Position numbers and translations under genes: made by a program. Of a stretch of DNA of 64,000 nucleotides, positions 34,083 to 45,664 are shown in pieces (position 1 is the first letter of the stretch; each line of letters opens with the position of its first letter). The stretch comes from Mactra quadrangularis (Eukaryota; Mollusca; Bivalvia; Venerida; Mactridae). The notes under the pieces were generated by a model that was given only the letters and a program-made list of their open reading frames with translations, was not told the origin of the DNA and made no database searches. The stretch is taken from positions 31,968,895 through 32,032,894 of the forward strand of contig CM046311.1 of the NCBI GenBank assembly GCA_025267735.1. Direction: 5' to 3'.

Positions 34083-35310
34083 TTTCACCGTGTATAAACG
34101 AAAACGAAACTGTACGATCGCTGTTGATCGGTATTTTATGATTTTCCTCAATACCCAACCTAAACACTGAAAACTGAAGTAAAATAAGATTAAATTCTGT
34201 ACGATGTCTGTTGATTTGATGTAAAATGATGTGTACGACGTCTGTTGATGTGCTTGTCCGACTACTGTTGATGCAAATTGTTGATTTGTTACATTCTGTA
34301 CGATGTCTATTGATATTAATTTATGATAATATACTTGTTTCTTTATCTATTCCGCCACCGAAGTAAAGAAGTAGACCATGTTGTGAAGATGTGCATAAAG
34401 AAATAACCTCTGGTAGAATTTTAGATAAGGGAGATATTTCACTTTAATTTTGTACAATAACAATTTTAAGCTTGAGAGCAGTAGATACACAAAAAGTTTC
34501 ATACACTGACCACAAAAAGAAAGTATACAGTTCATTAATTTTTTTTTCATTATATAGTATTTTATGATCTTCACTTTTGCTTTTGTAATTTTATTTTACA
34601 TAGTGGGAAAAACATGCTTAACATTTATTTATATTTCAATACAAAAACAACAAATTCAATATACATTTTAATGTAATATGTAATTGAATTATCAAATTTC
34701 AATCAAAATTACAGGAGAGGTCCGTAAAGGCCTGTCCACGACGGCAATACAAATAACACTCAAACACAGTTAGTATTTGGTGTAACCCTCTACAACAATC
34801 CTGCGTGGCATACCTCTAACCAGCCTCTGGTACTTCTCCACAGTGGTTCTGGACTAGTGCGATTAAAGATTAGCTTCCAGCTATGTAAGGTTACGTGAGC
34901 GATACTGTCGCACAGCTGTTTTCAACTTAAACCGCAAGAGTTCAAAAGGGTTTAAGTCTGGGCTCTTCGGGGCCAACATATCAGTTTCATGATGTCATTA
35001 TTCTCTTTCTGTTTATGTGTTCATTCATTTTCCTGCGAAAGTAAAACCCACCATCATTCTGGAAGAGAGTGAATCTTGACTCATCTGTACACATATGTAC
35101 ATCACTTCAGTCTACCCTGGTCCAGTCTGCATGATTGTTGGCAAATTCCATCCGTTTTGCACGATGAACAGCTGTCAGGAGTGGTTTCTTCACTGCTCAT
35201 TCTACAATAGAAAAAAATGTTTAACTCGGGTCAAATAGGCAAAAGTGTAATGCACTAAGTTTCAGGTTCAATCTGATAATAACCCAATCAAATTTCTGCT
35301 TGCATACTCG
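34083..35310 (-). repeat. Inverted arm B (left copy) with Tc1 remnant
   Basis: Begins TTTCACCGTGTATAAACGAA and is inverted in 37607-39364. Just inside the end are five copies of a motif near TGTACGATGTCTGTTGATG (34111, 34198, 34231, 34254, 34296). Confidence 0.85.
34735..35210 (-). pseudogene. Tc1-like transposase fragment (arm B)
   Basis: The minus strand matches the transposase at 37700-38420. It includes CTCCTGACAGCTGTTCATCG (LLTAVHRAK), the first catalytic Asp block (TDESRF), and the later block with the catalytic Glu (PDLNPFE-like, frame-shifted). N-terminal DNA-binding part absent; many stops. Not functional. Confidence 0.8.
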
Positions 35311-35844
35311 CTTATCCTGGACAACAACGCCCTACTAGACATCTGTTTACGAAGATTTTTTAAGGTCAAAACAACAATGAAAGTGAAAGAAGAAAGAAAA
35401 TACTAAGCAAAACCTCACCTTGTTACTCCCTTTCTTCGGCAAACTTGACAACAAGCTCCCTTTGCTGGAACTTGGCCGCACACTCAACCCTCTGTTCAAT
35501 TGTTAGTCACTTGATCACTTTTCTTCTTGAAAATAAGTGTCAGCAAAAGTGAATAACTACCAATACCATTATTTCAAGGAATTTCATTAAATTGATGAGT
35601 ACCAAAGTAAACATAATTTTACCCCCCCCCCCTCCTCTCATAGCAGAATACTGAAAAAAAAATCCTTTCAACCTATGAAATTGTGGTCCTTAAGGAAATT
35701 ACCCCTTTATTTTTTTTAATTTGATATACTCCTTTAATTGACAGTTATCTCCCTTCTTAAAATGTAATGTTTCGGCCTTCCCATGCAGAAAAACTGATGT
35801 TTGGTCATATTTTGTCTGTAAAATTAGTTTTAGACACTACGATC

Positions 35845-36612
35845 CGTGGAGAGAGTAGTGCGACACACATTTTAGATGACACGACATCTTGCGAAGGCTG
35901 TATAAATAGCAAGCAAAGCGCATGAGCACCAAAAGGTGAAAGACATGCAGGATGATCAGACTGGTGGCATTGATGGCGCATGTTGATGAAGAAGATGCCG
36001 ATGATGAACTTGAAATATCAAGATTGATTTAAAATCGTTTAACAAGAGAAAGTATTGGCAGAGCGCGCCGACAGTGTTGGGTTAGACCATGGATTATGAG
36101 AAGAGTTAACTTTGGACATACTGACCGTCTGATGCGTGAGCTTAAAATGGAAGACAAAAAATCGTTTACCAACTTTCTGCGTTTACATCCAGAGATGTTC
36201 ATCGAAATGATTGTTGACAGATTTCTTCCGAAGTATATTTAACTCGCGATAATGTCGTGTGATTGTCGCAAGGAGGTCGCGCAAACTGATGATGTTGCAA
36301 AAACTCGCAAAGACTCGCGCACATATCGCGGTGGTAGATTTTACGGCGACATGTGACGACATTACTACGACACGAGCACGAGTTTTCACGACACGCATTC
36401 GACATCTTCCCGACATCTACACGAGATGAAAAGTTCGGCGACCCATCGCGAGAATTTTAAACGGTTTAAAATTGTCGCAGCGACAAGCCAAGACGCTGCG
36501 ACATGTGGAGAGATGCATCAACATCAGTACGAGATCTACACGATACCAGCCGAGTTGCTGCGAGTTGAATCTCGCAAAAACTCGCGGTCAAATTTTTTGC
36601 CTGTGTGACACG
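35845..36612 (+). mobile_element. Insertion with PIF/Harbinger-like coding fragment
   Basis: A CG-rich block, unlike its surroundings, present only in arm A'. Its right half is full of TCGCGA/TCGTGTCG words. Edges are inferred from where homology with arm A stops and resumes. A TATAAATAG box at 35901-35909 lies about 45 bp before the first ATG of the coding fragment. Confidence 0.6.
35952..36242 (+). pseudogene. N-terminal Harbinger-like transposase fragment
   Basis: A 97-codon frame with one internal TAA. After an acidic stretch (DEEDADDELE) it reads RRQCWVRPWIMRR, then LMRELKMEDKKSFTNFLRLH and PEMF. This W-V-R-P-W ... L-x-x-E-L ... F-x-x-F-x-R pattern is the usual N-terminal part of PIF/Harbinger nucleases. 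The DDE catalytic part is missing after the stop at 36240-36242. Could be a solo first exon or a truncated copy. Confidence 0.65.
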
Positions 36613-37262
36613 GGCTTTACATAAAATCGTTAGTAGTCGTACACAATCATTTGTCGAAGTCGTACAGTATGTCGGCGAATGCACATGACATAAACCTCAA
36701 GTTTACACATAGTTCAACATTCAACATTCTGATAAATTATTGATATAATACAATAAATAATTTATTTTATACCAAAAAAGTCTTCATACAATAACATGAA
36801 TGTGATTTGTTTTCTCGAAATCGAGTTTACAAGACAAGCTATGGATGTCAACAAAGCAAAATAGTTCGTGATTTGGAAGTGATTGTTAACGTTTTTACTG
36901 TAAAAGAACGATATGGAATAAGCAAAACTGCTGCAAATAGTTTATCACGAGCTAAGGTTTATTTTGAAAATCTGTCTATGTACCAGAAGATTTGTTATCC
37001 CAATAAAAACTATTAAATTGTACTTCTGTATAAATTCACTACCAATCGCAATCACTGATGTCGTACAGTCGTTTATACACCGTGAGTTTGACCATTACTA
37101 CTTTTAAATAAGTGAAATTTACAGCACATGTTCGATTTTTATAAGCACATTTATAAATGCTAGGTGTGACCTTTAACCAGTCTATATCTAAAAAAAGTAT
37201 GCTAGCCCAGCTGAAAATATTTTTATACTGCGTACAGAACATGTCTACAATGCCTTTAATCT

Positions 37263-37649
37263 CCGTAAACAGAGATCCTGTAGAGCGTGGTCGTACAGGA
37301 TTTCTACTTCATCCGTGGAAGGTCACGTCGAGATGAACTTTGTTTCGACCAATCTAGCTTTCATCTAGACGAAAACACTATTAATCACATTTTGATTTCG
37401 TAATTTCTATTTTTAAACCAATTTTTGCATTCTATTTTAACAGCGGTATTATTCACAGTCTGCGATTGGGCGGCTCATTTCAAATTGCGTGACGTAGACG
37501 ATGTAAACAAGTTACGTATCATAACAATTTCGCCATGAATATTATGATGAGAAAAGGTCGCCTGAACGTGACCTTCGTTTGAAAAAGACCAGATCTAAAT
37601 TAGCGAGTATGCGAGCGGAAAATTTTAGATCGGCTTTTAATCAGATTGG
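37263..37649 (+). repeat. D repeat, copy 1
   Basis: About 390 bp, sharing words CACAGTCTGCGATTGG, CTCATTTCAAATTGCGTGAC, GATGTAAACAAGTTACG and CCAGATCTAAATTAG with 41175-41552 and 48380-48770, all in the same orientation. The start is CGTAAACAGAGATCCTGT. No coding frame or RNA polymerase III box is visible. Unidentified family. Its final ~45 bp overlap arm B'. Confidence 0.85.
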
Positions 37650-39364
37650 ACCTGAAGCTAAGTGCATTACACTTTTTGCCTATTTGACTCGGATAAAACA
37701 TTTTTTCTTTTGCAGAATGACAGTGTACCAGACCATAAGACATCACCAGCAGACCAACAGCTATGACGACCAGCCTAGATCGGGTCGACCAAGGGTGTCT
37801 TGTTCTAGGGACAATCGGCATTTAGCACGGCTAAGCATCCAGAACCATCGAGAGTGCATTCAAGTCTGCTTTGAGGGCAGCCTGACAGGAGCATGGAGTT
37901 CAGGCCAACAATTCCACTGTTAGACGGCGTTTGCAGAGTGTTGGTCTCAGTGGCAGAAGAGCAGTGAAGAAACCACTCCTGACAGCTGTTCATCGTGCAA
38001 AATGGATGGAATTCGCCAACAATCATGCAGACTGGACCAAGGTAGACTGAAGTGCTGTTCTGTGGACAGATGAGTCCAGATTCACTCTCTACCAGGATGA
38101 TGGTGATGTTTACGTTCACAGGAGAATGAAAGAACATTTAAAAAGAAAGAGAATAAATGACATCATGGAACTGATATGTTGGCCCCACAGAACCCAGACC
38201 TAAACCTTTTTGAATACTTGTGGTTTGAGGTGCGCCAATATCACTCACGTAACCTTACGGACTGGAGGCTAATCTTTAAACGGACTAGTTAAAAGTTAAA
38301 GTACGGTTTAAAGTATGCTTTCATATACATGTTCAGCCGACTAGTCGAGAATCACTGTGGAGAAGTACCAGAGGCTGGTTAGAAGTATGCCCCGCAGGAT
38401 TAATGCAGCCATTGCAGCCAGGGGGGTTACACCAAATACTGACTGTGTTTAAGTGTAATTTGTATTGCAGTCGTGGACAGACCTTAACGGACCTCTCCTG
38501 TAATTTTGATTGAAATTTGATAATTCAAGTATTTAATTTGTTGTTATTGTATTGAAATAAATGTTTTGAATGTTCTTTTCCGCTATGTAAAATAAAATTA
38601 CAAAAGCATTAGTAAAAAAGATTAAAATACTATATAATGCAGAAAAAAAATTTTTTTAATGGGCTGCATACTTTCTTTTGGTGGTCAGTGTATGAAAATA
38701 TTTGTGTATCTACTGCTCTCAAGCTTACAATTATTATTGTACAAAATAGAAGTGAAATATCTCCCGTATCTAAAATTCTACCAGAGTTTATTTTCTTTAT
38801 GCACATCTTCACATCATGGTCTACCACTTTGTTAAGCTTTCTGAACCCTTATCCGTCAAGCAGTTTAAGAGGAGCTGCGCTTCAAGCATTTTTTGCACAA
38901 AAATAAAGTTAATTATCTCGCTTAAAGTCGAATCAGACCAATTTTGTTGATGGAATCTACACATCATCCTCTATAACTGAATAAATTTTTAACCTAGTCG
39001 TAAAAAATGTTGTGTGAGTTGCGCATACAAGGTTCAATGTGTAGACAAACAAACGGACGGTCAGGGTGTTTTCTTTATAACCCTAAAACTTTAGTTCGGT
39101 GGCGGTAATGATATAGAAACAAGAATATTATCATAAATTGAAATCAATAGACATCGTACAGAATGTAACATATCAACAATTTGCATCAACAGAAGTTGGA
39201 CAAACACATCAACGGACATTGTACAAATCATTTCACATCGACAGACAGCGTACAGAATTAACTTTTATTTTACTTCAGTTTTCAGCGTTTAAGTTGGGTA
39301 TAGAGGAAAATCATCGATCAACAGCGAGCGTATAGTTTCGTTTTCGTTTATACACCGTGATTTT
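37607..39364 (+). repeat. Inverted arm B' (right copy)
   Basis: Reverse-complement partner of arm B, ending TCGTTTATACACCGTGATTT. Five inverted copies of the same motif sit at 39143, 39184, 39207, 39236 and 39316. AACAGTT flanks both outer ends of the B pair (34078-34084 and 39365-39371), a possible target duplication. Confidence 0.85.
37700..38420 (+). pseudogene. Tc1-like transposase (internally deleted)
   Basis: The N-terminal helix-turn-helix region keeps MTVYQTIRHHQQ and DDQPRSGRPRV (about 37720-37800). Later come KKPLLTAVHRAKWMEFANNH, the first catalytic Asp in VLWTDESRFTLY (38057-38092), and, in another frame, PDLNLFEYLWFEVRQ with the catalytic Glu (38193-38240). The block with the second Asp is missing. 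Fits the DD34E Tc1 family. Stops and frameshifts make it inactive. Confidence 0.85.
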
Positions 39365-39464
39365 AACAGTTATACTATTCTTTTGTTAAATCGACGTGCC
39401 AATTGACATATTCTCTTATAAGTGATAGTGCAGGGATTTAATTACACATTTTAGTGTACCAGTA

Positions 39465-39790
39465 GCGTGTTCAATTACACAAAACGTTACTAAACGTTAC
39501 ACGTCCGTAACGATACATTCGGAACTCCTCGGCCATTCACTGCAAATAATCTCATCTAATACACAAATATGAGATCGTTAAGGCAATGAGTGATGTTTCA
39601 AAATCTACGGACTAAAAACGAAACATAACTAATTGCCTAAACGGTCATATATTTGTTTACTTTAACACCGGTAGTTTCAAAATAGAGTCTAAATATGTCC
39701 GAGATTAATCGCAGTGAATGGCCGAGGATTTCCGAATGTATCGTTACGAAACGTTTTGTAACGTTCGCGGTAACTGAACGCAGGGCAGTT
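39465..39790. mobile_element. GTTCAATTAC fold-back MITE, copy 2
   Basis: Arms GTGTTCAATTACACAAAACG and inverse GCGTTCAGTTACCGCGAACG. The inner fold-back around TTAAGGCAATGAGTGATGTT is shared with the 52193-52473 copy and lacking in the 15949-16160 copy. Confidence 0.8.
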
Positions 39791-39856
39791 GTAGCAACAG
39801 CAAACCCACAGCATAAATTTCAAATTTCATTAATCATTATGGTGCTCACATTCTAC

Positions 39857-39935
39857 CATTCTCGTACCCAGAGTCTAGTAGGATTCTCTATACTAGTTAG
39901 ATCGAGAATCTGGATAACCTCGGGGTACGAGAATG
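39857..39935. repeat. 79-bp small palindrome
   Basis: Outer arms CATTCTCGTACCC / GGGTACGAGAATG and inner arms GATTCTC / GAGAATC. A degenerate copy lies at about 15108-15172. Looks like a very short fold-back MITE. Confidence 0.75.
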
Positions 39936-40778
39936 ACATTCTACTGGCCACAATATAAAGATTTTTTTTAATTAAGTAACGTATAAATCGTGCAAAAATG
40001 ATAAATCTATGGTCAGCAGAAATTAAGCTATGGATAGGCGGGTCCAGGGGTAGCGAACCCGGCGTACACCCAACACCCCTAAAATTGGCCGAGCAATATT
40101 TTTTCTATCACAAATCTGATATTTATCGGAAAATATATTTAAATGTCAAAAAATGCACACTACGCGTGCAATAAATTACAAGTAAACTTATACCAGGACA
40201 TAACGTATACAATACATGTAATTCAAAAACAATTCCTTTTTATTTTTGTAAGATTTTAACATGATCCAACAGCTGTTAGAAAATCTAGATGCTTTTTATT
40301 GTATACCCTTGAAATGGATATTTTAGGTTCTTGAAATGTGCTTGAAACTCAGGAGTGTCCAGGAGCCATCGCCCCCATGGACCTGCCCCCTAACAGCCCC
40401 TGACCCCCAGTTTGCTTATATTTTCGACCCTCCCCCCAACTAGAATTTTCTGCCACCCTAAACTAGAATTTCTGGGTCCGCCTATGCTATGTATAGAATT
40501 ACATAAATTATATCAAAATAAAGAATGCTGTATGTTTTAAATGGTTTTGCAGTCAGGTCAGTATGCGCAACCGATGCATAGTTCTGGGCTTAACAAAAAC
40601 GCTTTTAAGAGCGTTTTTTGGCGAATTTCTTACGCAAACTGCCTATAAAATACGATTAAAATCTGCAGTCTGAATAAAAATAAATTATGGGAGACAACTC
40701 AGATGAGTATGTTATACATTTCAGCAAGAGTATTTTCCCTTTACTCCTCTCTTCCTTAAAACAAATTCATGTAAAAAG

Positions 40779-41164
40779 GATCGTGAGTACAGAAGTACTG
40801 GAATAAGTATTTAAGTCAGCTAGGTTAAAGTATGCACCACTGACAATTGAATAAAATCTATCAGTGTCATAAAGGTAAAAAACGGCATTCATGTCTAAAA
40901 TGTATGTGCCAAAGAATGTGGTACTAGTACACGGTTTTCCCGATGTTAGATTTAAAAACTGGCACGGAATAGCACCGAGAACATTTCTTGACATAAAAAT
41001 TAGTCTATATCATATAAAAACTGAACTTAAATCTTTGCAGAAACTCCGAAAAAGTGATTTTAACATTGCTGAGCTCGGGTTATTGTTAATCTTATTTAAC
41101 TATAAGTGGCGCATTAACTCCGCTGATTTAAATATTCACCGCATTACTTCTGTACTTACGATCG
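40779..41164. mobile_element. Inverted-repeat element (~386 bp)
   Basis: The left end reads GATCGTGAGTACAGAAGTAC; the right end, inverted, reads CGATCGTAAGTACAGAAGTA; homology runs about 40 bp on each side. No transposase. The two opposing frames inside (118 and 75 codons) have no recognisable motif. Confidence 0.65.
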
Positions 41165-41174
41165 ATTCAATCTT

Positions 41175-41552
41175 TGTAAACAGATATCCTGTAGAGCATT
41201 GTCGTACAGGATCTGTACTGTCTCCGTGGAAGGTCACGTCGAGATGAACTTTGTGTCGACCAATCAATGCGTAGCTTTCATCTAGACGAAACACTATTAA
41301 TAACATTTTGATTTCGTAATTTCTATTTTAGACGAAGGTTTGCAAGCTTATTTAACAATGGTATAATTCACAGTCTGCGATTGGACGGCTCATTTCAAAT
41401 TGCGTGACGTAGACGATGTAAACAAGTTACGTATCATAACAATTTCGTCATGAATATTATGATGAGAAACGGTCACCTGAACGTGACCTTCCTTTGGAAA
41501 AGGCCAGATCTAAATTAGCGAGTAGGCGAGCGGAAAAGTTTTAATCAGATTG
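41175..41552 (+). repeat. D repeat, copy 2
   Basis: Same order of words as the other copies. It is followed within 10 bp by a TTGTTCG MITE. Confidence 0.85.
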
Positions 41553-41562
41553 CGATCGATTA

Positions 41563-41706
41563 TTGTTCGTTTTTTCTAAACTGTCAAAGTTTGAATAATT
41601 TCACGGTGAATTATAACACACTATCTCAATATCTCGAGTGTTAGACAAAGAGCACGAAGTCACCGTGAAATTATTCATGCTTTGACAGTTGAGAAAATAC
41701 GAACAA
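41563..41706. mobile_element. 144-bp TTGTTCG MITE, copy 2
   Basis: TA at 41561-41562 and 41707-41708. Same length and same central sequence (ATCTCGAGTGTTAGACAAAG) as the copy at 19093-19236. Confidence 0.9.
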
Positions 41707-41708
41707 TA

Positions 41709-42819
41709 AAATATGCATAAGTCAGTGGAGTTAATTAATGTGCCACTGACAGTTGAATAAAATGTATTAATACCATGCAGAAACTCCGCAAATGTGAAGT
41801 TGACATTTTTGGAAGGATTTTTTTTTCAAAAAATTCCTTTCTATGTCAGCGCTCTGCGAAATTTGAAAAAGAACGAACAACACCTAACAATGAGTAAATG
41901 CGCCCAAGAAAATAGTGCAATAGAAAAATATGAATACTATCAAACGTAGATGAATTGGAAAAAATAATTTAAACAAATACTTGAAATTATGATATTTAAT
42001 GTTTCTTAACATTAATCAAACATTATTCATACTGTGTACGGAGAATAGTTATTTTGTATTATTGCGCAATATTATCTGCCACACGCTTGTATATAATATT
42101 ATACATGTACTACTTAGCAGACGATATTCACAGCTGGAGTTTACTGTGAGAACGTAGAGCGATGGCCAGGTGTCAATGAATGGCTGAATGAATGACTGTT
42201 GTAGATTTTCCATCATGATGTAAGCAGATTCGATTTATACAGAAATATTGGAAGTATTTAATTGAAAGTTAATACTGAATGAATTCACTATATGTATTAG
42301 CTATGTAGCATAATGACATTGGACAGTAAATGCAATTGGAACAAATTCAGTCATTTATGATGTATGTAACATATTAAAAGCATTCATGCATGCTAAAAAA
42401 AAGTAATCTTTTTAACAACAACCTGCAAGATAATCAGAGCTATATACCCTGTATCCCAAGATTAAAATAATAAAGTCCAAGGAAGAAAGACTTCGACATA
42501 TTTTATCTTTAAATGTGCATGATTAATTGTATCACATTAATATGATGAATAAATGACCAGTATGACTTAAAACTCTAAAAAGTAACTGATAATGCTTTTC
42601 TGAATTACACATTATGATGTTTTTTTTTCTGTGAAAAGTCCATATTTAGCATGTTTTATTTACATTTGGTACATAAATGATCATGAAAATATCACATATT
42701 TATTCTCCGCTATTTGCTCGCTTCTCAAAATTCCAGAAAAACATTTTTTTTTCGCTCGCTAGCTTCATTTTCATGACAAAATCCATAGAACATAATTATG
42801 ATCAATTTGTTGTGACCTT
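41709..42819. other. Non-coding region
   Basis: AT-rich. No gene seen. The first 100 bp resemble part of the 40779-41164 element (CCACTGACAGTTGAATAAAA, GCAGAAACTCCG). Confidence 0.4.
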
Positions 42820-43045
42820 AACGCCATAGCAACACATTGTGTAGGTAATATCACGGCGATCAGTCCACATACTGTTCCTGAAAAGGCTAAATCTCTGGAT
42901 TTAGCTGTTAGTGACTGACTACTGCCCTGCATGATTTAGAATCAGTGGTAGGGCGGGAGAATGACCGTAGAAATTATTTCATACCTAAGCTCCACGAAAA
43001 TATGACCCGCCCGGGAACCAAACTTCAACCCCTCGATCAGTAGAA
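42820..43045 (-). mobile_element. SINE family 1 copy, head truncated
   Basis: Plus strand: ACGCCATAGCAACACATTGT, AAAGGCTAAATCTCTGGATT, box B remnant, CCCCTCGATCAGTAGA; ends before box A. Confidence 0.85.
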
Positions 43046-43341
43046 TAATGTGCATGTGAAATGAAATATGAAACATAGTTGACAATTAATGATAAAGAGA
43101 TCATGATGGATATCGAAATAGTAACTTTGAACTCTTAAATCTTTCAAAAATTCCTTCCAACAGTACTTTCAGTACTTTGATTATTTTAATATTTACTTAA
43201 GCGTTCTTCATGTTTAATTTTAAGTACAATTTTAACATGTCGTCTGAGTTAAACAGGACGCTTGCACCGAGCCCATGGCACCGACTTCATGAACACAATT
43301 ATATCACAATGGATTAAGTGTTCTTTGTTGTTAAAGTTATA

Positions 43342-44151
43342 TTGTTCGTTTTTATCAACTGTCAAAGCTTGAATAATTTCACGGTGACTGGATGCATTGT
43401 TTTTGTATAGTGCGGACATATTGACCCCGACCTTACCTTTCTCATTTGCATCTTATTATCAGATACACACATCCCGGCGAAAATCAATACCACGCCTAAT
43501 CTACACTTCGGCTCGTTACGTATTTACATTGATTGTAAATAGCATCAGCGGGTACTTAGTAGGGTTGCATGGGGCTCGTGGGTTTTAAGGGTGTAATGTC
43601 GGCTTTTGCTTACATTATAAGTTTAACAAGACATGTATAGAGTATATATGTGCATTCAAACGTGAAACTTGTTTTCTTACATTTGTAATTTCAAATTATA
43701 ATAACATGGGCGGGGATGGCGGTTGTGGGGCTAAAACCTACAACTTTTGAATTGGTAGCTAGCCTCATCGTATAATATTCTGGTCCGGCCTATGTGTAAT
43801 AGAGACTCATTGTACACTTTAAATGTACTTTAAAATTAATCCCTGTGTTATAATTACATTCGAGCCTTGACGGTATAATCCGATTGTTTTCGAACATTAA
43901 TACTACCTTCGTATTCAATGTAATGAATATTCTTGCATAAAGGTCAGGTCGGGGTCAATGTGTCCGCACTATACTGGCGGCTTATTTTTTATTAAAAATA
44001 TCTTGACTAAAACATATCATACGGCATTAACAGCTTTACTCAATCATAATACACACTTTCGAAAACTCATGGATGTATTACGACAATAATTTTAACAAAC
44101 GCCTTCACCGTGAAATTATTCATGTTTTGACAGTTGAGAAAAAACGAACAA
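43342..44151. mobile_element. TTGTTCG MITE, copy 3, with nested insertion
   Basis: TA at 43340-43341 and 44152-44153. The same outer ends enclose a longer interior, part of which is another MITE (43408-43971). Confidence 0.85.
43408..43971. mobile_element. 564-bp TAGTGCG-ended MITE
   Basis: Ends TAGTGCGGACATATTGACCC and its near-perfect inverse (ATTGACC to ...CACTA). TA at 43406-43407 and 43972-43973. Its terminus is shared with the MITE at 31096-31401, suggesting one transposase mobilised both. Confidence 0.85.
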
Positions 44152-44346
44152 TAACTAAATCAACTCACAGTAGCGCGTGCATTAACTTAGCCGTCTTAAA
44201 TCGATCGTTTGTACAGGAATACTGTAGAGAGTATTTAAATCAATGGGATAAATCATAAATGTTTGCCCCACTAACATAAAATTTAATATCATATTCACAA
44301 TTAAAACTGAATCCAGTTATTCATAATCGAACTCGTTTGTTAATGA

Positions 44347-44666
44347 TTGTTTGTTTGTTTGTTTGTTTTTGTTGGGTTTAACGCCGTAGCAACACATATA
44401 AGGTCATATAACGGCGGTCAGTCAACCTGCTCACTCCTCCCGGAAAGGCTAAATCTCTGGATTCAGCTGTGAACTAACTACTAAGCGCATACTTTCGTCA
44501 GTGACTGACAACTGCCCTACATAATTAAGAATCATTGGTAGGAGGGAGCTGGGGGAGAAATAATTTCATGACCAAGCTCCACGAAGTATGTCCCGCCCGG
44601 GAATCGAACCCACGACCCCTCGATCAGTAGACTTGCATGCTACCAACTGAGCTAGCCGGATGGCTC
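44347..44666 (-). mobile_element. SINE family 1, complete 320-bp copy
   Basis: The best copy. On the minus strand: GCCATCCGGCTAGCTCAGTT (box A), GGTTCGATTCC (box B), body with GGGACATACTTCGTGGAGC, then stem CGCCGT, loop TATATGACC...TGTGTTGCT, stem ACGGCG, and an (AAAC)n tail. Perfect 13-bp target duplication CGTTTGTTAATGA at 44334-44346 and 44667-44679. Recent by its intact duplication. Confidence 0.96.
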
Positions 44667-44780
44667 CGTTTGTTAATGAATAAACGAGGTAAAGATGTGA
44701 TCCATGCATAACCTTGGACAAATAGACATGTACATAAAGTGGCTTTTTATCTTTATATATAGAGTAGTACAGTGTACCGT

Positions 44781-45664
44781 TATTCGGAACTCCTCGCCGA
44801 TCTTCTAAGTAGGTTAACTTCGGATATCAAAGATAAAGTAAGAATACAATGGGTTATAAGGCCCGGCGAATAACTCACGGTCAAGTAGTGCCCATTTGTC
44901 AGACTACATGATCGTCTAAAAAGTAAATACACACCAACACCATCCATTTTTTAAAACATGCTCTTTCGTCGTTGTTAAAATGTTTAATACTTAGGACAAC
45001 GTGAGAATTTAACAACATTCTGAAAAATGTTGTAACATTTGCGCGGACGCTGATGCTGACGGATGTTCGGGCGGGGTATTGGTTTAGAATCCGACTTTGC
45101 ACCTTGCAATCATGGAGTTTTCAGAGTCTAACCAGATTCCCCATCGACCATTGGGCTGCCTTTCTACCAACAGTGCATTATTACTCATTTCACTATATTT
45201 TACGGTTAAAAATCCATTTGTTTCTTAACTACTATTCAAGCAATTTATTAATCACTCATTCTTAGTTTAATATTAGTATTCATGTTATTATTTTTAATTT
45301 TATCATCTTAATCATTTTCATTTAATTATTTTCTTATTATGCATATGATTGTGGAGTGTTTTTGAACATAAAAATATATTCAATATGAAAGAGAGCGCTT
45401 TACAAATTTAATATATAAGAATAATAAAGTATATAACAATTTGCCCGATAGCTTCGGCAGCCATGTTGGAACTACTTTCCCTTCGTATGATGTCCGAATC
45501 ACAGGGAATTGTCAAGTTACCTCCCTTTGAATTTTCAAACATACCTTTTAATTACATATATATGTATATTTAAGGTATGTTTGAAAAATCAAAGGGAGGT
45601 AACTTGACAATTCCCTGTGGTCCGAATCTTATCTACGTGGAAGATAGCCAAGGAGTTCCGAATG
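44781..45664. mobile_element. CATTCGG (Mutator-like?) element, ~880 bp
   Basis: Left end TATTCGGAACTCCTCGCC and inverse right end CATTCGGAACTCCTTGGC, with CTTCTAAGTAG / CTACGTGGAAG inside. Flanks GTGTACCGT and GAGTATTGT match 6 of 9, a decayed 9-bp duplication. No transposase. It hosts the 120-bp MITE at 45500-45619. Confidence 0.7.
45500..45619. mobile_element. 120-bp near-perfect palindromic MITE (hAT-like)
   Basis: Two 48-bp arms with one mismatch (starting CACAGGGAATTGTCAAGTTA) and a 24-base loop. Eight-bp duplication GTCCGAAT at 45492-45499 and 45620-45627. An 8-bp duplication fits hAT. Confidence 0.9.

Larger units (their letters stand above)
35497..37084 (-). repeat. Inverted arm A' (right copy)
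   Basis: Reverse-complement partner of arm A, ending GTCGTTTATACACCGTGAG. It carries a private insertion at about 35845-36612 where arm A has unrelated sequence. Confidence 0.85.

Noticed and set aside
31325..37016. Pair of frames sharing MFSRNRVYKTSYGCQ on opposite strands
   Set aside because: Identity follows from the inverted arms A and A'; no conserved domain and different ends, so not a gene.
40605..40632. Terminator-like hairpin AAAAACGCT...AGCGTTTTT
   Set aside because: Looks like a bacterial rho-independent terminator, but the window is animal nuclear DNA and no gene ends there.
44595..44666. tRNA gene-like sequences (also at 17993, 22207, 29071, 61853 and others)
   Set aside because: Boxes A and B are present, but each is joined to a shared SINE body and, where complete, is flanked by target duplications; none is a free-standing tRNA.
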